A stretch of DNA of 64,000 bases from Lacticigenium naphthae DSM 19658 (lineage in GTDB: Bacteria > Bacillota > Bacilli > Lactobacillales > Carnobacteriaceae_A). Below, one piece after another: positions 1 through 9,032 of this stretch. The first letter of the stretch is position 1. Each line of letters opens with the position of its first letter. A program made the translations under genes and the position numbers. The notes under the pieces are model-generated. The model was given only the letters and a program-made list of their open reading frames with translations. It was not told the DNA's origin and made no database searches. The stretch is taken from the NCBI RefSeq assembly GCF_000425865.1, contig NZ_AUEG01000001.1, positions 310,001-374,000 of the forward strand. Reading direction: 5' to 3'.

Positions 1-175
1 TTTCACCAGCTCGGAATGTTTTTTCTTGAACCGCGCCAGTACGTAAATTTTTCAACTTTGAACGAACAAAGGCCGCTCCTTTACCTGGTTTCACATGTTG
101 GAAATCTACTACTTTCCATAAATTCCCATCTACTTCAATAGTCAGTCCCTTTTTAAAATCATTTACTGATATCAT
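1..175 (-). CDS. efp: Elongation factor P, N-terminal part (gene runs off the window)
   Basis: The 58 visible residues begin [10 protein letters not shown] and contain the signature [10 protein letters not shown], which marks the KOW-like domain I of EF-P. EF-P binds the ribosome near the P-site tRNA and relieves stalling at consecutive prolines. Lys32 in PGKGA is the position that is post-translationally modified in Bacillus EF-P. The ATG at 175 follows a strong ribosome binding site (AGGGGG about 6 nt upstream). The gene lies just downstream of a pepP-type peptidase, the same order as yqhT-efp in Bacillus subtilis, so the two are probably co-transcribed. Only the C-terminal domains are missing, because of the window edge. 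Confidence 0.97.
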   Translation of the reverse strand, partial: MISVNDFKKGLTIEVDGNLWKVVDFQHVKPGKGAAFVRSKLKNLRTGAVQEKTFRAGE

Positions 176-255
176 TATTTGTCCCCCTTCGAACCTCTTC
201 AATATTAGTCTACCATTTTTTTTTAAAAAAATCTGTTAGTAAAATTTTTTTCTTC

Positions 256-1317
256 TTACAGAATGATTAATTCTTTGGATAAGGTCATCAGGTTTTGATT
301 CCCTGATTCAGTAATAAGTAAATCATCTTCGATTCTTACTCCGCCTAAACCAGGTATATAAATTCCCGGTTCATCGGTGATTACATTTCCGGGAACAAAT
401 TTTTTGTCACTTTTAGAAGAAACAGCCGGACCTTCATGCACTTCCAAGCCTATTCCATGACCTGTCGAATGTCCGAAATGTTCACCGTAACCCTCTTCAC
501 TTATATAGCCTCTTGATACTGCATCCAATTCTGCTCCAGTCATTCCTGGTTTGGCCGCTTCCAAGACTTTCAACTGTGCCTTACGGACAATAGCATAAAT
601 CTTCTTCAATTCTTCTCCCGGATCACCTAAGGCAAATGTTCTTGTCATATCCGATACATATCCTTTATAGTAACAACCAAAATCAATTGTTATCATTTCG
701 CCCTTCTGAACACGTTTTTCGCTAGCTACTCCATGAGGCATGGCTGAACGAACACCACTAGCAACAATCGTATCAAACGATACGCCAGTTGCCCCTTGTT
801 TACGCATATAAAAATCCAATTCATTGGCGATCTCAATCTCAGTCATCCCAGGTTTTATGAAATCTAAAATATATTCGTAGGCGGCTTCGGTAATTTCTAT
901 AGCTCTCTTAATTAGTTCTATTTCTTTTGGTTCTTTTATTTCCCGAAAATCCTCGATCAAGCCAGATGCTGAAATCAATTCACTATCAACAAGATCTTCT
1001 AGATTATCATAAGTAGATACTGTCACATGTTTTTCTTCAAATCCTAATTTTTCAATGGATTCTTTTTCACAAATATTGGCAACCTCGGCAAGTATATCTC
1101 CTTTATTTTCAATAATCGAAAAATTTTTAGCTTGTTCGCCAGCTTGCTCTGTGTACCGGAAATCAGTTACAAAATAAGCGGTATCTTTTGTTATCACACT
1201 CAATCCTGTTGTTCCTGTGAAATTTGATACATAACGTAAATTATACGGACTTGTAACGAGTATGGCATCTAATTTTCTTTCAACTAATTTTTCTTGAATT
1301 TTTTTTACACGTGACAT
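256..1317 (-). CDS. pepP: Xaa-Pro aminopeptidase, M24 family (PepP/YqhT-like)
   Basis: A 353-residue metallopeptidase with the creatinase-type N-terminal domain (about 1-125) and a pita-bread M24 catalytic domain (about 130-350). The five metal ligands are visible: D212 (TIDFG), D223 (VSDMTRT), H287 (GHGIG), E316 (DEPGIY) and E330 (RIEDD). The family removes N-terminal residues preceding proline. An in-frame upstream ATG at 1344 exists. The start at 1317 is preferred because AGGGGTGG sits 4 nt upstream and the protein then begins MSRVKKIQEK, as in homologues. It lies upstream of efp in the same direction, an arrangement also found in Bacillus. A related M24 enzyme, PepQ, is encoded at 16.9 kb; this one is more like YqhT. 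Confidence 0.93.
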   Translation of the reverse strand: MSRVKKIQEKLVERKLDAILVTSPYNLRYVSNFTGTTGLSVITKDTAYFVTDFRYTEQAGEQAKNFSIIENKGDILAEVANICEKESIEKLGFEEKHVTVSTYDNLEDLVDSELISASGLIEDFREIKEPKEIELIKRAIEITEAAYEYILDFIKPGMTEIEIANELDFYMRKQGATGVSFDTIVASGVRSAMPHGVASEKRVQKGEMITIDFGCYYKGYVSDMTRTFALGDPGEELKKIYAIVRKAQLKVLEAAKPGMTGAELDAVSRGYISEEGYGEHFGHSTGHGIGLEVHEGPAVSSKSDKKFVPGNVITDEPGIYIPGLGGVRIEDDLLITESGNQNLMTLSKELIIL

Positions 1318-1454
1318 TTTTCCACCCCTATACCTAATTTTCACTTATACAAAATCTCTTCACTTTATTATAACAAAGTACTTATGAAAAGAAAATGAAA
1401 GGAAGACAAACTACCATTTTATTCAATGAAAAAGAAGTGGGCTATTTTTAAAAA

Positions 1455-1490
1455 TAATAAAAAACCAAGGGAAATATACTATCCTTGGTT
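1455..1490 (-). terminator. Rho-independent terminator after comGG
   Basis: AACCAAGG (1463-1470) pairs with CCTTGGTT (1483-1490), an 8-bp stem. Read on the minus strand it is followed by a T-rich tract. It lies about 60 nt past the comGG stop and would end the comG operon before pepP. Confidence 0.85.
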
Positions 1491-1548
1491 GGTAAAATTA
1501 TGCACTCTAATGACTTTTAGTTTGTTCGTACGTTTAGCACTATTATTT

Positions 1549-1884
1549 CTATTGATTTAAGCCTATACCTTCATTAAATTGATAGGTTTCACCTGAGTCT
1601 AATACTGCTGTGTAACAGAATATGTTCCTTTTCCCATCTTTAAAGACTTCTACTTCTCCTTCTTCAAATGTAAAAATTATGTCTTTCCAATCATCGGAAG
1701 AATCCCCTTTATTAATTTCAACCCGGGATAAATTGATCATAGTTTTTAGCGTATAGGATTCTATTATCATATTTTGTGTGACCTGCTGATTTTTATAGTT
1801 ATAGGTTCCAGCCAAAACTAACTGAATAACGACAAACAGAAGAAGCAAAACTGAAATGAGAATACTTCCTTTGTCCTCATTCAT
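1549..1884 (-). CDS. comGG: ComGG-like minor pseudopilin
   Basis: A 111-residue protein with a single hydrophobic helix near the N-terminus (about residues 8-26) and a short polar C-terminal domain. This is the size, topology and operon position of ComGG, the last gene of comG operons. The N-terminus (MNEDKGSILISV) has a K-G followed by a hydrophobic stretch but lacks the Glu at position +5 that other pseudopilins have; that deviation is typical of ComGG. The gene overlaps the end of comGF by 8 nt, which suggests translational coupling. Sequence conservation in this family is low, so the call rests mainly on position and architecture. Confidence 0.75.
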   Translation of the reverse strand: MNEDKGSILISVLLLLFVVIQLVLAGTYNYKNQQVTQNMIIESYTLKTMINLSRVEINKGDSSDDWKDIIFTFEEGEVEVFKDGKRNIFCYTAVLDSGETYQFNEGIGLNQ

Positions 1885-2356
1885 CGATCATTTCCTGCAT
1901 TGTATAAGAATAAAGGAGTGCCGTGTACGAATTTTGATCTGCTAATTTCACCCTCAAAAACATATTACTGTTCTCTTGATAAAAACGGCATTCCTTCACA
2001 TTCATTAAATAAGGTTCATGACCTCCATTTTCAACTTTCCTAATCATTTGCTGACCACCATTGCGATAGTATTCTAAAACGAATTTCTTGTCGGGATAAA
2101 TGAAAACTATTTTACTAGACTGGCATTCAACCGATATTGGAGACTCAATGATATTTTCTACCTGATTTAAAAATATATGCCATTCATTTTGACTCGTCTG
2201 AAACAGGTTGTTTTCTATAACTTCCACTTGCTTCATTCCTAAACTTAATAAATGAACTGTGCTTAAAAGGATGAACAGAGAAAGAAGAATTTCTAAATAA
2301 CTGAATCCTTTTTCATCATTCGAAAGTACTGTATAAAATTTTGATTTCTTCTTCAA
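1877..2356 (-). CDS. comGF: ComGF minor pseudopilin
   Basis: A 159-residue protein with a type IV prepilin-like leader: basic N-terminus, then EKG|FSYLEILLSL with Glu at position 5 after the predicted cleavage Gly, followed by a hydrophobic helix. It would be processed by the prepilin peptidase ComC and built into the competence pseudopilus that carries DNA through the cell wall. The start is TTG at 2356, fixed by a strong AGGAGG 6 nt upstream. It overlaps comGE upstream (41 nt) and comGG downstream (8 nt). The position in the operon, sixth of seven, matches ComGF. Confidence 0.85.
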   Translation of the reverse strand: MKKKSKFYTVLSNDEKGFSYLEILLSLFILLSTVHLLSLGMKQVEVIENNLFQTSQNEWHIFLNQVENIIESPISVECQSSKIVFIYPDKKFVLEYYRNGGQQMIRKVENGGHEPYLMNVKECRFYQENSNMFLRVKLADQNSYTALLYSYTMQEMIDE

Positions 2357-2648
2357 CTTCTCCCTCCTGGTTTATCAGCCTGATAGTTGAATCACTTTTT
2401 GTGACCTCGTAATCTCTATCATTTATTTCTCTTTTTAATTTTGATATCGGTTGATTATTTAACAATGTAACATCATACATCATTCGGGCTTTTTCAATTA
2501 TCTCTTTGTTTTCAAATAAATTCGTAACAAAAAAAGTCAAAAACGACAAAAACGTCGTACTGATCACCAGCACTATAAGTAAGCCAATATAACTTTCAAT
2601 CAATAAAAATCCTTTATCGTTCAAATTTTTCAATAGTGTATTTCCCAC
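2316..2648 (-). CDS. comGE: ComGE minor pseudopilin
   Basis: A 110-residue protein with a prepilin-type N-terminus (NDKG|FLLIESYIGLL, Glu at +5) and one hydrophobic helix. It is the fifth gene of the comG operon and overlaps comGD by 35 nt and comGF by 41 nt. The start chosen is GTG at 2648; it has no strong ribosome binding site, so translation may depend on coupling to comGD. A TTG five codons further in is a possible alternative. ComGE is a low-abundance pseudopilin thought to help initiate the pseudopilus. The family assignment is by architecture and order. Confidence 0.8.
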   Translation of the reverse strand: MGNTLLKNLNDKGFLLIESYIGLLIVLVISTTFLSFLTFFVTNLFENKEIIEKARMMYDVTLLNNQPISKLKREINDRDYEVTKSDSTIRLINQEGEVEEEIKILYSTFE

Positions 2649-3108
2649 TTCCCATTTGGAATTTTATCAGTATAGTTTTAGTAGGCGATGTTATTTTGAT
2701 TGCTTTTATTGTACTTAAAATCCCTGTTTTAGGTTTGATACGATAGGTCACCGAACTACTGATCAGATTCATGTTGGAAGGTAAGATAAGGTCACCCTCT
2801 AAAATATGTTCCGACTGTGTAGGGACACGAAAAGCAATCGTGTCACTATCGGGAAGAGTTACCATTGTAGTAAATTCATCATAAAAAATAGCATATTGTT
2901 GAATACTATGGTACTGGGTTTCCCACTTACTCAAAAATTGATTGATTTCTGTCTGTTCCCTAATTTGAGGAATTATCATGATCGGGAACAAAACCATCCC
3001 GGAAACAACCATCATAACCAGGATGGTTTCAAGTAAAGTAAACCCTCTCTCATTCAAATTCAATATTCTATTCAATTTTCTTGGTAACTTTACCATTGAT
3101 AAGTACAA
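2614..3108 (-). CDS. comGD: ComGD minor pseudopilin
   Basis: Up to 164 residues with a classic prepilin leader, NERG|FTLLETILVMM, and Glu at +5. Two starts are possible. TTG at 3108 has AGGAG only 4 nt upstream. ATG at 3096 (MVKLPRK) has that site 16 nt away, so TTG is mildly favoured. The C-terminal domain is beta-rich, as in ComGD. The start lies inside the end of comGC (41-nt overlap), and the gene in turn overlaps comGE. Function: minor pseudopilin of the DNA-uptake apparatus, inserted in the membrane before processing. Confidence 0.85.
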   Translation of the reverse strand: MYLSMVKLPRKLNRILNLNERGFTLLETILVMMVVSGMVLFPIMIIPQIREQTEINQFLSKWETQYHSIQQYAIFYDEFTTMVTLPDSDTIAFRVPTQSEHILEGDLILPSNMNLISSSVTYRIKPKTGILSTIKAIKITSPTKTILIKFQMGSGKYTIEKFER

Positions 3109-3388
3109 ACGACTCCTGAGCTTTTTCTACCTGCTGAGAAGTCAAATAATCATCCGTTAGTGAATTGAAATCAGTGGGAGAGATATTTTTGTTGTCTAAT
3201 TTATATAATTCAACTTGATTTTGTAGCACAATTTGTAAGGCTTCATCACTGACGCTCGTTGAATGTTCCCCATATTTTCCTATATTGGGTATTACTAGCA
3301 ACAATAAGGATGAGATCACCAGTAACACAATGATCATTTCCACCAAAGTAAAACCTTTATTATTTTTTAGAAAGTTTTTATTTTTCAT
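3068..3388 (-). CDS. comGC: ComGC major pseudopilin
   Basis: A 106-residue major competence pilin. The prepilin signal is clear: basic leader with KNNKG (Gly12), then FTLVEMIIVLLVIS with Glu at +5, and a conserved helix followed by a short C-terminal head. After cleavage by ComC it polymerises into the retractable pilus that captures DNA. The ATG at 3388 follows AAAGGAG at good spacing. It lies 11 nt after comGB. Length and order match ComGC of streptococci and bacilli, and this is the most conserved pilin of the set. Confidence 0.95.
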   Translation of the reverse strand: MKNKNFLKNNKGFTLVEMIIVLLVISSLLLLVIPNIGKYGEHSTSVSDEALQIVLQNQVELYKLDNKNISPTDFNSLTDDYLTSQQVEKAQESFVLINGKVTKKIE

Positions 3389-3399
3389 TATGATCTCCT

Positions 3400-4470
3400 T
3401 TATATTTGGTTAACAAATGTAAACATTGGCATTAATATTATCAAATAAATCGTAATAATAATTGCCCCAATTATTATTAGTAAAATAGGTTGGAGTAAAC
3501 CTATCAGTTTCATTATCCGTTCATTCAGTTCTTCTACACATTTTTTTGCATGTAATTCCATTGTTAATGCTAATTGTCCAGTCACTTCACCTCGCTGAAT
3601 CACATTAGAAAAATCTTTAACAAAAAATGGCACAGTGTCAAATGTTTGTAACAATGATTTGCCTCTCAATAATTCTTGTTCCATTTGGGCTCCTACTTCT
3701 TTAAATAGTGCAATAGAGTGATCAGCTTGCATTATTTGTACCATCTCAAAAAAAGTAAATCCATTTTTTAAAAGTCCACTCCATTCTTTTTCAAACAAGG
3801 CTGTGTAATGAAGCTTAGTAAGTTTACTGATTCCGGGTAAAACAGAAAGTAATTTCACCTTTTCAATAGCAGTCAATTTTACAAACTGCTTTTTGGACAG
3901 ATAGAAGATGACAATTCCCGATAATGAACCGGTAATAAATAGAGGAATCGTGTAATCAATTAAGAAAAAAATTAATGAGACAAGTAAAGTTGTATTCATT
4001 GATCGAATATCTATAATCATTTCTAAGTTTGGAAGCATCATTGTTTTTAAACTTAAAAATATAAGAAATAAGAGTACGAGTAAAAAAGAAGGATAACGCA
4101 ATAGCTCTTTTATTTGTTTTGCATTTCTTTCATACTCTTTAATTTGATTACCACAAGACAGTAAAGTTTCATGGAAATTACCATGCAAAAACGAAAATGA
4201 TATTTGGATAATGATCCCATTTGAAAAACCTAATTCCTTTAATAATGAGTCAAATCGTTCGCCCTTTTCTAATCCTTCACATAAATAATCCATCCAATTA
4301 TTTCGCTTTTCAGAAACAGACTGAACGATACTCATACTTTCCTTCAAAGAGAACCCCTCTTTAATTAAGCTCCCTACAGTTATTAAAAATTGCCCTTGTT
4401 CTTTTTGAGAGATTCTCTTATGGGATTGCATATTTTGTGTACGTGTCTTCTGAAATATATCCATAAACAT
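3400..4470 (-). CDS. comGB: ComGB polytopic membrane assembly protein
   Basis: A 356-residue member of the GspF/PilC family. It has a soluble N-terminal domain (about 1-125), hydrophobic helices around residues 128-148 and 163-193, a second soluble GspF repeat and a C-terminal membrane helix (IILIIIGAIIITIYLIILMP). It is the inner-membrane platform for pseudopilus assembly and contacts the ATPase ComGA. The start region overlaps the 3' end of comGA by 53 nt. ATG at 4470 has AAGGA 6 nt upstream; an ATG two codons later (4464) is equally compatible. Confidence 0.93.
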   Translation of the reverse strand: MFMDIFQKTRTQNMQSHKRISQKEQGQFLITVGSLIKEGFSLKESMSIVQSVSEKRNNWMDYLCEGLEKGERFDSLLKELGFSNGIIIQISFSFLHGNFHETLLSCGNQIKEYERNAKQIKELLRYPSFLLVLLFLIFLSLKTMMLPNLEMIIDIRSMNTTLLVSLIFFLIDYTIPLFITGSLSGIVIFYLSKKQFVKLTAIEKVKLLSVLPGISKLTKLHYTALFEKEWSGLLKNGFTFFEMVQIMQADHSIALFKEVGAQMEQELLRGKSLLQTFDTVPFFVKDFSNVIQRGEVTGQLALTMELHAKKCVEELNERIMKLIGLLQPILLIIIGAIIITIYLIILMPMFTFVNQI

Positions 4471-5485
4471 ATGCCTTCCTTAATATCTGATTAAATTGTG
4501 AATGTATAGGTGCAGTTATTTTGTCTTCACTACCGACTTTTTTAAATGAGTTATTGAGTTTTTTACCCGTTTGTACTTCAAATAGGATTGCCCGCTTATT
4601 AAAAAGAGGAATATGATTGCAAATCACTTGGCATTCCTCCTTACATAATTCGCAATACCTTGGAACTAATTTCTGGAAAACTATCCCTGTTAAAGTTTGT
4701 CTTAGTAGGTTTTCAGAAACACCTAATTCCATCATTCTAGTGATTACACCAGCCGTGTTTTTGGCGTGTACACTGGCCAAAACTAAATGACCAGTTAACG
4801 CTGCTCGTACAGCTATATTAGCTGTCTCTTCATCACGAATTTCACCAATGATAATGATGTCTGGATGATGTCTCAAGCATTGTTTCAGCAACACTTCATA
4901 GGTAATACCAATTCGCCGATTTACCTGTGTCTGTAGAAATAACGGCTCGTTGATTTCAACGGGATCTTCGACAGTAATGACTTGAAGATTCTCTTTTTCT
5001 AATTTCCCCTTCACTAAGTGATACATTATAGATGTTTTTCCTGAGTCAACTGGCCCAGAAAATAGTATCAGACCGCTTTTATAATTAACAAGTTTTTCTA
5101 TTTTTTTAAGATGATCTTTAAAAAAAATACTGTATTCATTTTCCCCATATGCTTGTTTTTCAATTAATCGAATAACAAGACTTTCTTCCGTTCTGAAATT
5201 TGAGAGAATTGAAAATCTTAAAGAAACTTCTTTTTCAGACAACAAAAAACTTGTTGCCCCGCTTTGCGGCTTCCGGTGTTCTCCCATGTCCATGTTTGAG
5301 AGATATTTAAAATAAGAAATGAGTTTTTTACCTTCGTGTAAATCTAAGTAAAAATTTTGAATCAGTTTTCCGTTTTGTCTGAAATAAATAGAGTAGTGAT
5401 TGTTCTCAGGCAAAATATGAATATCACCTGTACCGCTTTTGTTCGCCAGTAGCAACATATGTTCTGCAAAAAATTCCGCTTCCAA
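4418..5485 (-). CDS. comGA: ComGA competence traffic ATPase
   Basis: A 355-residue GspE/PilB-family ATPase that powers pseudopilus assembly for DNA uptake. Visible motifs: Walker A GPVDSGKT (144-151), an Asp-box region around 171-176 (TVEDPV), Walker B IIIIGEIRDEE (210-220), the His box around 233-240 (HLVLASVH) and a four-Cys cluster (C278, C281, C285, C289) near the C-terminus, probably metal binding. The start is TTG at 5485, supported by AAGGGGGTG 5 nt upstream. It is the first gene of the seven-gene comG operon. Its promoter must lie between 5486 and 5544; no obvious ComX/SigX combox (TACGAATA) was seen there. Confidence 0.95.
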   Translation of the reverse strand: MEAEFFAEHMLLLANKSGTGDIHILPENNHYSIYFRQNGKLIQNFYLDLHEGKKLISYFKYLSNMDMGEHRKPQSGATSFLLSEKEVSLRFSILSNFRTEESLVIRLIEKQAYGENEYSIFFKDHLKKIEKLVNYKSGLILFSGPVDSGKTSIMYHLVKGKLEKENLQVITVEDPVEINEPLFLQTQVNRRIGITYEVLLKQCLRHHPDIIIIGEIRDEETANIAVRAALTGHLVLASVHAKNTAGVITRMMELGVSENLLRQTLTGIVFQKLVPRYCELCKEECQVICNHIPLFNKRAILFEVQTGKKLNNSFKKVGSEDKITAPIHSQFNQILRKAYVYGYISEDTYTKYAIP

Positions 5486-5544
5486 ACTTTCACCCCCTTT
5501 TTGTTGTTAGTAATAAATAAGTAAAAAGAAGGTGATAAATTTTC

Positions 5545-5584
5545 AAAAAAAAAAAAAAAAAAATAAACCGTTCCCGGTTTATTT
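5545..5584 (-). terminator. Terminator of yebC with a long T tract
   Basis: AAATAAACCG (5561-5570) pairs perfectly with CGGTTTATTT (5575-5584) around a TTCC loop. On the minus strand this is followed by an uninterrupted T tract, seen as 19 consecutive A on the plus strand from 5545 to 5563. It separates yebC from the comG promoter. Confidence 0.9.
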
Positions 5585-5613
5585 TAAATAGATTTATTTT
5601 TTTAAAACGTATG

Positions 5614-6339
5614 CTACATTTCTCCATTATGGAAAACTTCGCTCACATCATCATCATCTTCCAGAGCATCGATCATCCCTAGAAATTGTTCTCTTTTATT
5701 TTCAGGGACAGGAACAGTCATAGTTGGAAGCATCGTAACTTCAGCCTCTGCTAGTGTATAGCCTTCATTCTTCAAATATTCTTTGACTGTTTGGAAATCA
5801 GCAGGATCACAGTAAATTTCAAAAACTTCGTCAGCTGTTTCCAATTCTTCTGCTCCGCTTTCCAATACGGCCATCATCATCATGTCCTCATCTACTTCCA
5901 AATTCTCCCGTTCAATCGCTATATATCCTTTGCGATTAAACATGTAGCTTACGGATCCTTTTTCGCCCAATGAGCCACCATTGCGACTAAAGGCAACATG
6001 CATATTGGTACTTGTTCGATTCAAATTGTCTGTCAGTCCGTGGACAAGGACTGCTAGTCCACTCGGCCCATATCCCTCATAAATAACTTCATCATAATTA
6101 GCTCCATCACCCGAATCAGTAGCACGCTTGATTGCTCTATCAATATTATCATTGGGCATATTACTTGCCTTTGCCTTATCTACTGCTAATCTCAACTGTG
6201 CATTTGTATCGGGATCTGGACCTCCATCCTTTGCAGCTTTGTATATTTCTTTAGACAATTTCTGGAAAATTTTACCTCTTTTTGCATCTTGTGCATTTTT
6301 ACGGCCTTGAATGTTCTTCCATTTTGAATGTCCAGCCAA
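5614..6339 (-). CDS. yebC: YebC/TACO1-family protein
   Basis: A 241-residue protein beginning [14 protein letters not shown], the hallmark start of the YebC family, with the conserved acidic end ([14 protein letters not shown]). The start is TTG at 6339, fixed by AAGGGG 5 nt upstream; the longer version from 6357 would add an atypical leader. The family was long listed as transcriptional regulators. Work on YebC paralogues and TACO1 instead points to a role in translation through proline-rich stretches. efp, which has a related job, lies 5.5 kb away across the comG operon. It has its own terminator and is not part of comG. Confidence 0.95.
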   Translation of the reverse strand: MAGHSKWKNIQGRKNAQDAKRGKIFQKLSKEIYKAAKDGGPDPDTNAQLRLAVDKAKASNMPNDNIDRAIKRATDSGDGANYDEVIYEGYGPSGLAVLVHGLTDNLNRTSTNMHVAFSRNGGSLGEKGSVSYMFNRKGYIAIERENLEVDEDMMMMAVLESGAEELETADEVFEIYCDPADFQTVKEYLKNEGYTLAEAEVTMLPTMTVPVPENKREQFLGMIDALEDDDDVSEVFHNGEM

Positions 6340-6421
6340 AATAACCCCTTCTTTCATTCAGAGTAAAAATCTTTTTAAATTATACCAAAAAAATGAATAA
6401 ATAAAAACATCTCTATATTTT

Positions 6422-6910
6422 TTATTTTTTTGTTGCTAACCACCCAATTATAACACCAGTCAACGCCCCAAAACCATCTAATATAATATCTTCTAATAAT
6501 GGTGTCCTCTGTGGAGTCAACATTTGATGAAACTCATCAAATGAAGCGTAGCCTACAGCAAGCAATATAGAAAGTAACATAGCTAAGGGTAAACTACTTG
6601 TCTTATTTCTCAATCCTAAAAACCACAAAAGGCCCAGAAGGAAATATGAGGTAAAGTGCACACCTTTTCTCAGAATAAATTCAATAAATGAACTATATCC
6701 CAACGCTTCTATACTGATTAAATTCCCAGCATAATGAAATTCTATATTTTTTAAAATACTTAACAATGGCTGACCCGCTAACAGATTGTCCAATGTCGAA
6801 GTAATATTTTGTTCTCCATACGTCATAGATGAACTTTGAAAAAGTATAATCATAACTGCAAAAGCTAAAAGGATATAAATATTATCAAATTGCGATTTTT
6901 TTCTTTTCAT
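6422..6910 (-). CDS. VanZ-like membrane protein
   Basis: A 162-residue integral membrane protein with a helix at about 11-30, two more at about 90-118 and a C-terminal helix. It carries the VanZ family pattern: RKGVHFTSY, then SFDEFHQ followed by R, and a conserved D before the final GxxxG helix (DGFGALTGVIIG). VanZ of enterococci gives low-level teicoplanin resistance, but most family members have no known function. The ATG at 6910 follows GAGGGAG. It is upstream of yebC in the same direction with an 82-nt gap. It is not accompanied by any van resistance gene, so a housekeeping envelope role is more likely. Confidence 0.85.
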   Translation of the reverse strand: MKRKKSQFDNIYILLAFAVMIILFQSSSMTYGEQNITSTLDNLLAGQPLLSILKNIEFHYAGNLISIEALGYSSFIEFILRKGVHFTSYFLLGLLWFLGLRNKTSSLPLAMLLSILLAVGYASFDEFHQMLTPQRTPLLEDIILDGFGALTGVIIGWLATKK

Positions 6911-7138
6911 TTTTGTTACTCCCTCACATCTTTTATTACATACTTCACCATTTTACCATAGAATAAAAATAGACGTTTTACAGATATGAGTAAACAGTGG
7001 CTTTTTTTTATAGATAAGAGTAATATTATTTTATATTGATTTACATTTAAATAATATAAAATGGTTAATTCTTCACTGTCTTGTCAAAAGGCAATGTTCT
7101 TAATCAATTTGGTTTTATTAAATAAAGGAGGAATAAAT

Positions 7139-8941
7139 TTGTATAGTCAAAATTGGGATTTAGATTCACTGTTTCCAGGGATCCATTCAACAGAATTAGA
7201 AAATAGGTTCAATCAAATTGAATCAAATTTAGCTATTATAAAAAGTAAGATTACTTCTTGGAATTTCGAGGATGATGCCTTAGAATTTCAACGTTTCCAA
7301 GAAATCATTCACTACTACGAAAATCTTTCGGTTTCTATAGAACAGGTCGGCACTTATCTTAACGGTGTAATCTCTGCAGATGTACAGAATCAGGACGCCA
7401 AAATGAAATTTGGTAAACTATCGGACTTCGGAAGTCAATTTGATACTGTTGACACCTTGTTATCTAAAAAGATCAGTATGTTATCCGATATTGAATGGAG
7501 CAAGATATTAGAAGTAACCCCTGTTGCCAAACGTTCATTCGTTCTGTCTGAAAAAAGAGACCTCGCAAGAGATTTTTTAAGTGAAGAGGAAGAAACAATA
7601 ATCAATGCTCTTTCAGTAGATGGAATTCACGGATGGTCTCAACATTATGATTCGATTGTGTCACATATTAAAATCCCCTATACAGATGATAAGGGAATGA
7701 CGACGGAGCTTTCAGTTGGTCAGGCACAAAATAAAATGTACGGTCATCCAGATCCTTTTGTACGTCAGGATTTATTTGAAAAATGGGAAAGTGGCTGGGG
7801 TACATATGCTGATTTGTTTTCAGATACTCTAAATCATCTTGCTGGTTTTAGGCTAGCCGATTATAAACTCCATAATAATGATAATATTTTAAAGAAGCCA
7901 CTTGAATATAATCGCATGAGTGAAGAAACGTTAGATACCATGTGGAGTACTATTTCGGAAAATAAAAAGCCATTTATAAACTATCTTGAACGTAAAGCAG
8001 CTCTAATGGACAAAGAAAAACTCGGTTGGCAGGATATTGAATCCCCGGTACTAATTGGAGACTCCAAAGCTAGAGAGTTTTCCTTTGATGATGGTGCAGC
8101 TTTTATAATCGAACATTTCGAAAAATTCAGTCCTAAAATGGCTAGCTTTGCTCAAAATGCCTTCGAGAATAATTGGATAGAGGCAGAAGATCGTTCTGGG
8201 AAAGCTCCCGGTGGATACTGTTCGAGTGTTCCCGAACATAAAGAATCTAGAATTTTCATGACCTATTCTAATTCTTCTGGAGAAGTTGCTACTTTGGCTC
8301 ACGAACTTGGCCATGCATTTCATAGTCATGTCTTGTTTGATTTACCTGTTTTAAACCAGCAATATGCTATGAACGTAGCGGAAACTGCAAGTACATTTGC
8401 GGAATTAATCATAGCTGATGCTACAGTGAAAAATGCAACCGATCCAAAAGAAAAAATTACATTATTAGATAACAAAATCCAGAATGCTCTTGCTATGTTT
8501 TTAAATATTCATGCCCGTTTCATTTTTGAGAAACGTTTTTATGAAGAACGAAAAAATGGCATGATATCTTCTGAAAGATTAAATGAATTTATGATAGATG
8601 CACAAAAAGAAGCTTTTGGAGATAGTCTTTCTAGCTATCATCCTTCATTTTGGGCTAGTAAATTGCATTTTTATATTTCAGGTATCTCTTTTTACAATTT
8701 CCCTTACACTTTTGGGTTTCTTTTCAGTCTTGGAATTTATGCTTATTCTCTCAAAAAAGAACAAAATTTTGAAGACGACTATATCGCTTTATTAAGAGAT
8801 ACAGGTACAATGACGACGGAAAAATTAGCTCAAAAACATTTAGGAGTCGATTTAACAGAAAAATCATTCTGGGAAAACGGAATAGCCATCTTAGAAAAAG
8901 ATGTAGAACTCTTTTTGGAATTGACAGAAGAACATATTTAA
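7139..8941 (+). CDS. pepF: Oligoendopeptidase F (M3 zinc peptidase)
   Basis: A 600-residue cytoplasmic zinc endopeptidase that degrades oligopeptides, mainly those of about 7-17 residues in the Lactococcus enzyme. The zinc motif HELGH is at residues 388-392, and the third ligand is E415 in NVAETAST. Length and the N-terminal helical domain (SQNWDLDSLFPG) match PepF. The start is TTG at 7139 because AAAGGAGG lies 8 nt upstream and homologues begin here. An in-frame ATG at 7061 would add 26 residues without a ribosome binding site. It is transcribed alone, divergent from the VanZ-like gene, and ends at a long hairpin. Confidence 0.95.
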   Translation: MYSQNWDLDSLFPGIHSTELENRFNQIESNLAIIKSKITSWNFEDDALEFQRFQEIIHYYENLSVSIEQVGTYLNGVISADVQNQDAKMKFGKLSDFGSQFDTVDTLLSKKISMLSDIEWSKILEVTPVAKRSFVLSEKRDLARDFLSEEEETIINALSVDGIHGWSQHYDSIVSHIKIPYTDDKGMTTELSVGQAQNKMYGHPDPFVRQDLFEKWESGWGTYADLFSDTLNHLAGFRLADYKLHNNDNILKKPLEYNRMSEETLDTMWSTISENKKPFINYLERKAALMDKEKLGWQDIESPVLIGDSKAREFSFDDGAAFIIEHFEKFSPKMASFAQNAFENNWIEAEDRSGKAPGGYCSSVPEHKESRIFMTYSNSSGEVATLAHELGHAFHSHVLFDLPVLNQQYAMNVAETASTFAELIIADATVKNATDPKEKITLLDNKIQNALAMFLNIHARFIFEKRFYEERKNGMISSERLNEFMIDAQKEAFGDSLSSYHPSFWASKLHFYISGISFYNFPYTFGFLFSLGIYAYSLKKEQNFEDDYIALLRDTGTMTTEKLAQKHLGVDLTEKSFWENGIAILEKDVELFLELTEEHI

Positions 8942-8950
8942 TTTCTATAG

Positions 8951-9008
8951 AACAGCAACACAAAAGGCACTTCTATAATAAAGTAGAAGTGCCTTTTGTA
9001 TTGCTGTT
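8951..9008. terminator. Bidirectional terminator between pepF and the lipid kinase gene
   Basis: A 25-nt arm at 8951-8975 pairs with 8984-9008 with 24 Watson-Crick pairs and one wobble, around an 8-nt loop. It lies between two convergent genes and can serve both. Confidence 0.88.
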
Positions 9009-9032
9009 CAACGAGAGAATAATCCATGTAAT

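Noticed and set aside
5486-5544. ComX/SigX combox upstream of comGA
   Set aside because: I looked for TACGAATA or a close variant on the minus strand and found none, so no competence sigma-factor site is claimed.
6422-6910. Glycopeptide resistance locus suggested by a VanZ-like gene
   Set aside because: No vanA/H/X/R/S-type genes are nearby; VanZ-like proteins are common in Firmicutes without resistance.
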